Source: Closterium sp. Naga37s-1 (lineage: Eukaryota > Streptophyta > Zygnematophyceae > Desmidiales > Closteriaceae). Taken from it: a stretch of DNA of 64,000 nucleotides. The stretch spans positions 1,960,001 through 2,024,000 of the forward strand of contig CANJKZ010000174.1 in the NCBI GenBank assembly GCA_947471745.1. The letters run 5' to 3'. The position numbers were made by a program, and so were the translations under genes. Each line of letters opens with the position of its first letter. The first letter of the stretch is position 1. Shown here in pieces: positions 22,324 through 31,437 of this stretch. Under the pieces are notes generated by a model. That model was not told the DNA's origin. It made no database searches and was given only the letters and a program-made list of their open reading frames with translations.

Positions 22324-24478
22324 CTCCCCTGCCGCGTTCTCGCTTGGGCCTCCAGCCCACACGGCAGAACTCCTCGGAGAATAGCTTGTCGGCGTGCACC
22401 CAACACACAGCACGCCGGTCACCGCACCAGCCATGCAAGAGGGCATGGCACCTACTACTGCACGTCGTCATCACCGTCGCCCACGTCAACTAGGCGCACC
22501 TGGCCGATTGCAACGGAGCACCGGTTGAAGGCCGGGTAGTGCAGCGCCTTCATCAGGAAGTCGGCCGGCTGCTCAGCGGTGGGGATGTACTGCAGCAAAA
22601 AATTCCCGCGTTTCACCATGTGCTCCAGCCAGGCCTGTCGCCTCTCCATGTGCTTGAGGTTGCCTTTCAACCCCATGCCCTCGGCAACCATGATGGTCGA
22701 CTTGTTGTCCATCCGGAGGACAGTCGGTGTCCCGGCGTCCAGCTGCCGGAACTCTGCAAGGAGGATGCGGAGGCAGCGTCCCTCCTTGCCAGCTTCCGTG
22801 GCCGCCACATACTCCGACTCGGTCGATGACAGCGTCGCGCACTTTATGCGATGGCTTGACCAAGAGACTGCGGCCCCTCCATGGACGAACACATAGCCGA
22901 CCAGCTTCAGCGACTCAATTCCACCGCCGAACTCCAGGGCGGTGCCGCGCGTGTTGGCGAGGTAGGCGAGGCAGCGGTCGACCTCGCGCCAGTGTTGGTC
23001 GCTCCTCACCGTGAGGCCGCTGCCCAGCTTGCTGCACGCGAAGGCGATGTCCGGCCTCGTTGTCGTCGCCGCGAACTGCAGCGAGCCGACCTTCTGATAC
23101 TCCAACTTCCTGGCGTTCCTGCGCCTCCTCGTCGTCGAAGGTGAGCTCGGCGTAGGCGTCGACCGAGACCGGCGTCTTCGGGGTGCACCCGGTCTGCTCC
23201 TCGTCGAGGAACCGCCTACGAAACTTGTTGCCGTAGCCCTGCTGGTGAAGCCACAGCTTCCTCGCCGATCTGACGCGGACGATCTCCAGCCCAAGGTACT
23301 TCTGCACCGGCGAGATCTCGCGCAGCTTGAAGGCGGCCTCCAGCAGCTCCTTGAGCTCCTTCAGCATCTCGGTGCTGCTGCTGGCGGCGAGCAGGTCGTC
23401 GACGTAGACCAGTACCCAGCAGGCCACCTTGTTGGCGCCGACCTTGAAGTAGAGGGCCGTGTTGACCTGGCTCTTCTTCCAGCCGGCGCCGATCAGCACG
23501 TCGTTGAGAGCCTTGTACCACAGCGGCGGCGACTGCTTCAGCCCGTAGAGGCTTTTCAGCAGCTTGCACACCCGGCCGGTCCCATCGTTCAAGTAGTCCG
23601 GCTGGTACATGTACAGCACCTGGTCGAGCTTGCTCTGCAGGAAGGCGTAATTCATGTCGAGCTGCATCAGGTTGAGGTTGAAGACGGCGACGATGCTGAG
23701 GAAGATCCTCAGCGTGATGTAGCTGCTCACCGGCGCGTACGTCTCGTCGTAGTCGGCGCCAAACACTTGCGTGAAGCCCTTCACGACCAGCCTTGCCCTC
23801 TAGCGCTCGAGGGTGTCGTTGATGTGGTATTTTGTCAACACTCACCGGTTCTTCATGATGTTCACCCCTGGCGGGCGTTCGACCAGCTCCCACATCCCCA
23901 TGCCGATGAGGCTGCGGATCTCCTCTTCCATGGCGGCCTTCACCGCCACGCCCTTCCAGCTCGCCAGCGCCTCCTTCACCGTCATTGTCAAGATGTCCCA
24001 ACGGTGCTAGGGGTCGGCGTGCATGTCAGGGTCGAGCTCCGTTAGCTCGTCATCGTCCTCCGCGTCGTCATACACCATGGTGAAGGCAACGGGGACGAAG
24101 AAGTCAGGCGGCCTCCGAAGTCGTCCCGTACGCCGTGGTCCACCTTGGACTTCCACCATGTCGCTGTCGGTAGACTCCTCGGCCTCCCCTCCATCGTCAC
24201 TGTCATCACTGCCCCAGCGTCCTGCTGCACCACGGTTGGCGACCCCGCCGACTGCTCCCCTAAAGTCGGCTCCCCTGTCGACTGCCCGGTCGCCGACTAC
24301 TTCGTGGTCGCCTTCGCCGCTGCCTGCTCCCCTGTCGGCTGCTGCCGTGCCGCTACCCCCTTTGCCAACTTCACCATCGTCGGCTGCACTTCCTCGGTCT
24401 GCTCCTCCCCTGCCGGCGACGACAACACTCTCATGTCGACTTGCTGGACGTCACGACGGCCACCGGCGATGCTTTCAG
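22324..24478 (-). pseudogene. Copia-K: linker, reverse transcriptase and RNase H of a second copia lineage
   Basis: RT reads EEEIRSLIGMGMWELVERPP from about 23940, then GFTQVFGADYDETYAPVS, DMNYAFLQ, LYGLKQSP and VYVDDLLAA. RNase H reads SWSSHRIKCATLSSTESEYVA, MDNKSTIMVA and the terminal QPADFLMKAL. Broken by stops near 23800-23880 and a frameshift near 23110. Clearly a different lineage from Copia-1 to 7 (DETYAPVS and ESEY replace their motifs). Gag, protease and integrase are absent: homology to an acidic, Pro-rich linker ends at 24478 against a gypsy scrap. Confidence 0.85.
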
Positions 24479-24672
24479 CCTCTACCCGTACCGGAGCAGC
24501 CATGGCAAGTCGTTAGCCTCGACTTTATTTCTGGTCTTCCTTCAACCTCACGAGGGCATGACGCTATACTCGTGGTGATTGACAAGTTCTCTAAAATGGG
24601 GCACTTCATTACGACCAACGCAACGGCCACACCTGAAGCATCTGCTCACCTCTTATTTGACCGCATCACAAG
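24479..24672 (+). pseudogene. Ty3/gypsy integrase fragment
   Basis: Encodes QPLPVPEQPWQVVSLDFISG, continuing through DAILVVIDKFSKMGHF to LLFDRIT. This is the first catalytic Asp region of gypsy integrase, closely related to Gypsy-J at 11510-11690. Here the DKFSKMGHF block is intact, whereas Gypsy-J has a stop. Flanked by two unrelated minus-strand copia fragments. Confidence 0.85.
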
Positions 24673-24726
24673 GTACGATTGAGGCGTTCAGCTACACCGC
24701 TCTGCTGATGAGCGTGAGGAAGTGAG
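24673..24726 (-). pseudogene. Copia-F integrase, distal scrap
   Basis: On the minus strand this reads SLPHAHQQSGVAERLNRTL, the catalytic-Glu region of copia integrase. It continues exactly from the Copia-F frame that ends at 31443 on the other side of Copia-4. The GTGAG duplicated by the Copia-4 insertion is 24722-24726. Truncated at 24673. Confidence 0.8.
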
Positions 24727-24856
24727 TGTCAAACTTATATTCTATAGTCTGTTTAGGCTGTAGTGGGGTAGTTCTTACCAGGTACAACACTTTTAGGTTT
24801 CCTATATGTACCCACCTGCTTTCTAGTTCATTCATTCATTCGCTCACATTCTAACA
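24727..24856 (+). repeat. 5' LTR of Copia-4
   Basis: 130 bp, TGTCAAACTTATATTCTATAG...CACATTCTAACA. It contains the family core GGCTGTAGTGGGGTAG, GGTACAACAC and a TTCATTCATTCATTCG run near its end. Followed by a PBS-like TGGTATTCTCAGCAGG that matches the initiator-Met PBS only in its first six bases. Confidence 0.93.
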
Positions 24857-24939
24857 TGGTATTCTCAGCAGGTTCCCTAGTGGGAACGTTTTCAAGGGCC
24901 CACCACTAGATATTTTTTTCCTGCCCTGCCCGAAGCGCG

Positions 24940-25800
24940 CATAGCGCCTTCCCTGTCGCGGCCCCTAGCCAGTCGCGGCCCCCAGCCCGTCGCGGCCCCT
25001 AGCCCATCGCGGCCTCTAGCCCGTCGCGGCCCCTAGCCCGTCGCGGCCCCCAACAACTGGCGCGCCCCTGCCGGCCCCTGCTAATGCGCCCCTGCTGACG
25101 CGCCCCTGCCGGCCCCTGCTGTCGCGCCCCTTCTGGCGCGCCCCTGCCGGCCCCTGCTGATGCGACCCTGCCGGCCCCTGCTGACGCGCCCCTGCTGGCG
25201 CGCCCCTGCCGGCCCCTGCTGACGCGCCCCTGCCGGCCCCTACTGGCGCGCCCCTGCCAGCCCCTGCTGACGTGCCCCTGCTGACGCGCCCCTGCTGACG
25301 CGCCCCTGCCGGCCCCTGCTGACGCGCCCCTGCTGGCGCGCCCGTGCCAGCCCCTGCTTACGCGCCCCTGCCGGCCCCTGCTAACGCGCCCCTGCTGGCG
25401 CGTCCCTGCCGTCCCCTGCTGACGCGCCTCTGCCGGCCCCTGCTGACGCGCCCCTGCTGGCGCGCCCCTCCCGGCCCCTGCTGGCGCGCCCCTGCCGGCC
25501 CCTGCTGGCGCGGCCCCTGCTGGCGCGCCCCCCTACTGGCGCGGCCCCTGCAGTCGCAGCCGCCCCCTGCCGTCGCCACCCCTGCTGGCGCAGCCCCTTC
25601 TGGCGAAGCCCCTGCTGTCACGGCCCGCCCCTGCACCCGTCTCTGGTAAGCCGAGCCGCGCCGCCCGGCTGAGCCGCGCCGCCCAGCCGAGCCGCGCCGC
25701 CCAGCTGAGCCGCGCCGCCCAGCCGAGCCGCGCCGCCCAGCCGAGCTGCGCCGCCCAGCCGAGCCGCGCCGCCCTGCCGAGCCGCACTGCCCTATTGAGC
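24940..25800 (+). repeat. Copia-4 leader tandem arrays (24-bp, then 18-bp units)
   Basis: 24940-25640 consists of GCCGGCCCCTGCTGACGCGC-type units, mostly 24 bp with 14-bp and 10-bp sub-blocks. 25648-25800 is a second array of 18-bp units, GAGCCGCGCCGCCCAGCC. The order of two arrays is the same as in Copia-7. Both lie between PBS and gag. Confidence 0.85.
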
Positions 25801-25826
25801 CGCACTGCCTTGCACTGCCCTACTCC

Positions 25827-26120
25827 CACCCCCAGACCTCCCACTCACGAAGCTGCTGGACCGACGGGGTCTCACGGGAGCGCAGATGCTGCTGGCGCTG
25901 GCTGCCACCAAAGCCTCCACGCTGCACGGCTGCACCTCGACCAGCACCACCGCCGCCGCCACCTCCACCACCGCTGCCGCTGCCTCCACCACCTCCGCCA
26001 CTGCCGCCACTACCTCCACCGCCGCCACTGACTCCCCCACTCTCGGTACCACCCCCACCTCCACCGCCACCTCCTCCAGCTGCTGGACCGACGGGGTCTG
26101 GGCGTGGGAGGTCTGGGGGT
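25827..26120 (-). other. Inverted gag segment flanked by 18-bp inverted repeats
   Basis: The Gly-rich tract and the TPSVQQLREW motif of gag, which should read on the plus strand, read here on the minus strand, while gag on both sides points forward. The edges are a perfect inverted repeat: CACCCCCAGACCTCCCAC at 25827-25844 and its reverse complement at 26103-26120. The gag capsid region that should precede it is missing. Confidence 0.85.
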
Positions 26121-27968
26121 GCAGGTCCCTGCACTTACGTTCTTCGCACCGGCAGTCGTCGTGGGGAGGCGTGTGGGCTGCCACACACTACGCAGCGCTG
26201 CTTCGGTCGCTTGACTGACGCCTGGAGTGCCCAGTTTCCTGACGCTGTTGAGCTCCCTCGCTGGCATGATCTGCTTCTGCAAAATGTGCCTATCTTTGAT
26301 CTTGATTTCGATGCTATCCTTGCTGCCATGTATGCTTTTGCTGGTAGTGCTGAGGGTGACTGTTACCTGAGTGTCCCGCCCGACCCGGGCATTGCGGCTG
26401 CTGCTCTAGGTGCTAGTGCGTTTGCTGCTCCAGGTACTGGTGCGTCTGCTGCTCCAGGTGCTGGTGAGTCTGCTCTTTCTGGTACTGCACCTACTGAGGC
26501 CTTGCACACTTTCACTCTTGACTCTGGTGCTTCGCGCTCTTTCTTTAGAGACAGCACCACGCTCACGCCGCTCAGTCGGCCTGTCGCAGTCTCACTGGCT
26601 GACCCCTCTGGGGGCCCAGTCCTTGCACACTCTTCCACGGTTCTACCGTGTCCTGCGGCCCCGTCGGGCTTGCTGTCGGGACTCCACCTCCCATCATTCT
26701 CTACGAACTTGGTGAGTGGAGCTAACCTCCAGGACGCGTGGGTTGACCAGTTCACCCCTGGAGGTCAGCGTGTGACGCACGACACTTGCTCTCGGACGAG
26801 CCGCCACCAGGCCACATTCACCCGTCGGCCAGGGTCGGTCTGTACACACTGACTACTGCGCCTCCTCCGGTCTCTGCGTCTGGTCAGGTAGCTGCGTCTA
26901 GTCAGGTGTTTGCTGCCGCGTCCAGGTCTAGTCCTGCGTCTGCCCCCCGCTCGTGTCGTCCTCTGTCACACGAGACTCTCCTTTGGCACCACCGCCTTGG
27001 TCACCCCTCCCTGCCTCGTCTTCGAGGTATAGCCTCCCGTGCCCTTGTCTCGGGTCTACCCCGGTCCCTCCCTCCCCTTCCACCGGGGCCTGCCCCCACC
27101 TGTGTTCCTTGTGTCGAGGGCCGGCAGCGCGCCGCTCCTCACTCCTCCTCGTTCCCTCCAAACGAGGCTCCCCTGCAGACTCTTCACATGGACGTGTGGG
27201 GCCCAGCCCGCGTCCGTGGACAGGGTCACGAGCGTTACTTCCTGCTGGTCGTTGACGACTACTCGCGTTACACCACAGTCTTCCCCTTGCGCAGCAAGGG
27301 TGAGGTCCCTGAGGTGCTGATCAATTGGATCCGCGATGCTCGTCGCCAGCTCTGTGAGAGTTTCGGCTCGGACCTTCCTGTTCTGCATCTGCACTCAGAC
27401 AGAGGTGGGGAGTTTTCCTCCGACCTCCTGAGGGCCTTCTGTCGTTCGGAGGGCATCCGCCAGACTTTCACGCTTCCGGCCTCCCCGCAGAAAAATGGGA
27501 TTGCTGAGCGCCGCATTGGCATGGTCATGGACATCGCTCGTACGTCCATGATCCATGCGGCTGCTCCCCATTTCCTGTGGCCGTTCGCGGTTCAGTACGC
27601 TGCGCATCAGATCAACCTTCAGCCTCGTGTCTCCTTGCCGGAGACCACACCTACTCTGCGGTGGACGGGGAAGGTTGGCGATGCGTCCGCGTTCCGTGTC
27701 TGGGGATCTCGAGCTTTTGTCCGCGATACTACAGCGGACAAGCTGTCCTCCCGTGCCGTTCCCTGTCTCTTCCTTGGCTACCCTCCTGACGCACCCGGGT
27801 GGCAGTTTTACCACCCCACCTCGCGTCGTGTTCTGTCCTCTCAGGACGTCACGTTTGACGAGTCGGTGTGTTACTACCGTCTCTTTCCCTACCGCACTGC
27901 CTCTCTCCCCCCCCCCCCCCCGCTCTTCCTAGCACCAGGTACTCCCCCGGTAGACCCCCTCCCCCCCT
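26121..27968 (+). pseudogene. Copia-4 gag knuckle, protease and integrase
   Basis: Forward gag resumes with CTYVLRTGSRRGEACGLPH, then TTQRC, the enlarged zinc knuckle, then the post-knuckle block (VPIFDLDFDAILAAMY) and protease (TLDSGASRSFFRD, about 26517). A frameshift near 26800 leads to the integrase frame: WHHRLGHPSL with C..C (HHCC finger), HMDVWGPARVRG, LHSDRGGEF and NGIAERRIG (D, D, E). The integrase frame stops at 27969 after a C-rich tract (27907-27921) that looks prone to slippage. Confidence 0.88.
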
Positions 27969-29086
27969 AGGGTCCTGCCCCCTCAGGTGTGTCCCAGGTA
28001 GACCCTGCTGAGCCGGTCGAGGTAGCTGTCGACTCAGGTGCTACTAGGGGTGCTGAGCCTGGGCGTGTGGAGCTTAAGGGTACTGCGTCTGGAGGTGCTG
28101 AGCCTTCGAGTTCTGAGTCTGGCAGTTCTATAGGGGTCTCGTCGCGGCGGGAGCCCCTCTCTCCATAGCAGCTTCGTGAGTGGTACTCTCGGCACTGTTG
28201 AGGTGCTGCTGGTACTGGAGGTGCTGCTAGGGCTGCTGGTGGTGCTACTGGTGCTGGAGCTGCTGCTGGAGGTGCTGCTGGTGCTGGAGGTGCTTCTAGG
28301 GCTGCTGGTGGTGCTGCTGGTGCTGCTGGAGCTGCTGGCGGTGCTGCTGCTGCTGGAGCTGCTGGTGCTGCTGGAGCTGCTGGTGCTGCTGGAGCTGCTG
28401 GAGGTGCTGGTGCTGCTGGCGCTGCTGGAGGTGCTCCTGGTGCTGGAGGTGTTGCTGGTGCTGGAGCTACTGTTGGAGCTGCTGGAGGTGTTGGTACTGC
28501 TGGGGCTGCTGGAGGCGCTGCTGGTGCTGGAGGTGCTGCTAGGACTGCTGGTGGTGCTGCTGGAGGTGCTGCTAGGGCTGCTGGTGCTGGAGCTGCTGCT
28601 GGAGGTGCTCCTGGTGCTGGAGGTGTTGCTGGTGCTGGAGCTGCTACTGGAGCTGCTGGAGGTGCTGGTGCTGCTGGAGCTGCTGGAGGTGCTGCTGGTG
28701 CTGGAGGTGCTGCTGGAGCTGCTGGCGGTGCTACTGGTGCTGGAGGAGCTGCTGGTGCAGCTGCTCCTGGAGCTGCTGGAGGCACTGCGCGGCCGCGGCC
28801 GTACTACGTTCCTCTACTTCATCAGGTTCTTGGTTCCTCGACTTCTCCTAGTCCTCCTCCTCCTTTCTTGAGCCCACCGCCTGTCCAGTCCCAGTCGCAG
28901 TTACAGCCGACCTCTCCGCTGCCTGGTCCTTCTCCTTACTCTGGACCGACTAGAGGTCTTACGGAGCGTCATGAGCCTTAGTCGCGTCCTGTTTCGCCTT
29001 AGTCTCGTTCTGCGTCGCCTGTCCGTACTGTTCGCGCTGGTCGTGTTTCGCGTCCGCGTCCTCCTCCTTTCCCTGGCACTCACCCT
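27969..29086 (+). pseudogene. Copia-4 integrase-RT linker
   Basis: Starts GPAPSGVSQVDPAEPVEVAV and includes REPLSP*QLREWYSRH, with TAG at 28166 where Copia-7 has CAG. A GGTGCTGGAGGTGCTGCT tract (28200-28780) codes for Gly/Ala in frame and Leu/Val/Glu in the next. Then RPRPYYVPLLHQVLG, a conserved block at the linker end, and Pro/Ser-rich sequence. The variable tract has no predicted fold; length differs between copies. Confidence 0.75.
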
Positions 29087-31078
29087 ATGACTCTGCGTCC
29101 TTCCACTACTCCACAGCGTGTCCCTCTGCCGTCTCCTCTTGTGTCCTCTCTTCCTGTCGGTCCGGACCCGGAGTCTGACTCCCTTCGTGCTGCTAGTCCG
29201 GCGGTCACACGCTTTCTGGCCACTGCTGTCACTGACCCTTTGTTTGAGTCCACTGCTGCGTCTGCCCTTGTTACTGAGCTCGTTGACTTTGCTGCAGCCT
29301 GTCGCCTAGACTACGCCACTAGTCTTGTTGCTGAGTCTACGTCTGCGTCTGTCTGTCCTCTGTCCGTCGGGGGTGAGTGTGCTCTTGGCACGGACGTCCT
29401 TGAGGACAGGCAGGAGGACTTTGAGTGCTTTGCCGCTGCTTCACCTCATCTCGAGTCCATGCTACTTGCCCGGGAGGGAGACCCGGATGCACTAGACATC
29501 CCGACCTTGCGCTCTTACGCAGAGGCGATAGAGGGTCCCTACTCCTCTCAGTGGCAGGCAGCCATGGATGTCGAGATGGCTTCCTGGAAGTCCACAGGCA
29601 CCTACGTAGACGAGGTTCCCCCACCTGGGGTGAACATCGTCAGTGGCATGTGGATCTTCAGGGTGAAGCGGCTGCCGGGTTCTCCGCCTGCCTTCAAGGC
29701 GCGTTACGTTGCACGTGGCTTCAGTCAGCGACAGGGAGTTGACTTCTTTCAGACCTTCTCCCCTACCCCGAAGATGACCACTCTTCGGGTACTGCTGCAC
29801 GTTGCTGCTCAGCGTGACTACGAGCTCCACTCGCTTGACTTCAGCACAGCCTTCCTACAGGGCAGCCTGCACGAGGAGATCTGGCTGCGCCGCCCACCTG
29901 GCTTCACTGGGTCGTTTCCAGCAGGTACCCAGTGGAGCCTCTGGCGGCCAGTCTACGGTCTTCGTCAGGCACCCCGTGAGTGGCACGACACACTCAGGAC
30001 GACTCTTGCTGCTCTTGGTTTTGCTCCTTCCACTTCTGACCCTTCTCTGTTTTTACGCACTGACACTACTCTGCCGCCGTTCTACGTTCTCGTGTACGTA
30101 GACGACCTCGTCTTTGCTACTGCTGACACTGAGGCACTCGCCCACGTGAAGTCCGAGCTGCAGAAGAGACACACGTGCACAGACCTGAGTGAGCTGACAA
30201 GCTATCTTGGCTTGCGGATCACCTGGGACAGAGCACAGCGCGCCATTACCTTGACTCAGTCACACATGGTGCAGCAGGTCCTTCAGCGCTTCTGCTTCAC
30301 GTACTCCTCGCCACAGTCCACTCCTCTGCCTACCGGTCACTCGCTCTTAGCTCCACCTTCGGACGAGTCCGTAGAGCCGAGTGGCCCGTATCCAAAGCTT
30401 GTGGGCTGCCTCGTGTACCTGATGACTTGCACACGACCTGACCTCGCATACCCTCTCAGCCTTCTGGCTCGCTACGTGGCTCCCGTCAGGCACCGAAAGG
30501 TGCGCTGGGATGCTGCGAAGAGGGTGTTGCAATACTTGTGCAGTACATCAGGCATGGGGCTCATGCTTGGAGGACGGGCTCGAGTTGTCCTCACTGGTCA
30601 CGCTGACGCCTCCTGGGTTGACGACTTGGCTACGCAGCGGTTGTCACAGGGTTACACCTTCAGTCTTGGCTCCGGTCCTGTCTCTTGGCGGTCTACCCGC
30701 TCTTCTTCTGTTCTCAGCTCCAGTTGTGAGGCTGAGATCTACGCTGGGGCCATGGCTGCACAGGAGCTATGCTGGCTCACCTACCTGCTGACCGACTTGG
30801 GAGAGGTGCCTTGTTCTCCTCCTGTTCTGTACGTCGACAACAAGGCCATGCTGGCCTTGTGTCAGGAGCACAGACTGGAGCACAGAACGAAGCACATTTC
30901 TCTGCGCTACTTCTTTGCTCGAGAGTTGCAGCAGCGTGGCCAGCTTTGTCTTGCTTACGTGGCCTCTCAGGCCGACACTGCTGATGTTTTCACCAAGGCA
31001 CTTCAGCCTTGTGATCATCAGCGTTTTTGTACTGTGTTAGGCCTTGTACCTACTGTGCCTCACTTGCTTTCTTCTTGA
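29087..31078 (+). CDS. Copia-4 reverse transcriptase-RNase H, open frame
   Basis: 663 codons without a stop. RT: ASWKSTGTYVDEVPPPGVNI, GMWIFRVKRLPG, KARYVARGFSQRQGVDFFQT, LDFSTAFLQGSL, YGLRQAPREWHD and YVDDLVFA (Asp 339-340). RNase H: LTGHADASWVDD, SSSCEAEIYAGAMA and LYVDNKAMLAL, with the terminal ADTADVFTKAL. Its ATG is an internal codon of the former polyprotein, so it would need the upstream frames to be made; these are broken. RT and RNase H motifs are intact. Ends with TGA at 31076. Confidence 0.85.
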   Translation: MTLRPSTTPQRVPLPSPLVSSLPVGPDPESDSLRAASPAVTRFLATAVTDPLFESTAASALVTELVDFAAACRLDYATSLVAESTSASVCPLSVGGECALGTDVLEDRQEDFECFAAASPHLESMLLAREGDPDALDIPTLRSYAEAIEGPYSSQWQAAMDVEMASWKSTGTYVDEVPPPGVNIVSGMWIFRVKRLPGSPPAFKARYVARGFSQRQGVDFFQTFSPTPKMTTLRVLLHVAAQRDYELHSLDFSTAFLQGSLHEEIWLRRPPGFTGSFPAGTQWSLWRPVYGLRQAPREWHDTLRTTLAALGFAPSTSDPSLFLRTDTTLPPFYVLVYVDDLVFATADTEALAHVKSELQKRHTCTDLSELTSYLGLRITWDRAQRAITLTQSHMVQQVLQRFCFTYSSPQSTPLPTGHSLLAPPSDESVEPSGPYPKLVGCLVYLMTCTRPDLAYPLSLLARYVAPVRHRKVRWDAAKRVLQYLCSTSGMGLMLGGRARVVLTGHADASWVDDLATQRLSQGYTFSLGSGPVSWRSTRSSSVLSSSCEAEIYAGAMAAQELCWLTYLLTDLGEVPCSPPVLYVDNKAMLALCQEHRLEHRTKHISLRYFFARELQQRGQLCLAYVASQADTADVFTKALQPCDHQRFCTVLGLVPTVPHLLSS

Positions 31079-31307
31079 CTCCGCCTTTACTGTACTCTTT
31101 ATACATATACCTGCATGCTTACACTTGCTAGGTTGTGTTCACTGTATTGTTTGTTCTCCTTTATATAACTCTGCATGTGAACTGGCCTTGTGGCTATTTG
31201 CTTGTGCTCAGACTGCGTGGTGACTTTGTGATCCACCCTGAGCTTGCTTTGCCTTTCTTGACTGGTCTTGTGACCTCTTGTTCTCCCCCACTTTGCCTAT
31301 GGGGGTG

Positions 31308-31437
31308 TGTCAAACTTATATTCTATAGTCTGTTTAGGCTGTAGTGGGGTAGTTCTTACAGGGTACAACACTTTTAGGTTTCCTATATGTACCCACCTGC
31401 TTTCTAGTTCATTCATTCATTCGCTCATATTCTAACA
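31308..31437 (+). repeat. 3' LTR of Copia-4
   Basis: 130 bp, TGTCAAACTTATATTC...TCATATTCTAACA, preceded by GCCTATGGGGGTG, the family polypurine tract. TSD GTGAG follows. Confidence 0.95.

Larger units (their letters stand above)
24727..31437 (+). mobile_element. Copia-4: complete short-LTR copia element with internal damage
   Basis: Bounded by 130-bp LTRs (24727-24856 and 31308-31437), which differ at 3 positions, and by the 5-bp duplication GTGAG (24722-24726 and 31438-31442). Order: LTR, PBS-like TGGTATTCTCAG, GC-rich leader, gag remnant with an inversion, protease, integrase, linker, RT-RNase H, LTR. It lacks the gag capsid region and has frameshifts and stops in pol, but RT-RNase H is open. 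Confidence 0.95.

Noticed and set aside
28176-28871. 231-codon Leu/Val/Glu-rich frame as a coiled-coil protein
   Set aside because: It is the +1 frame of the GGTGCTGGAGGT linker tract; the in-frame version in Copia-6 is Gly/Ala-rich.
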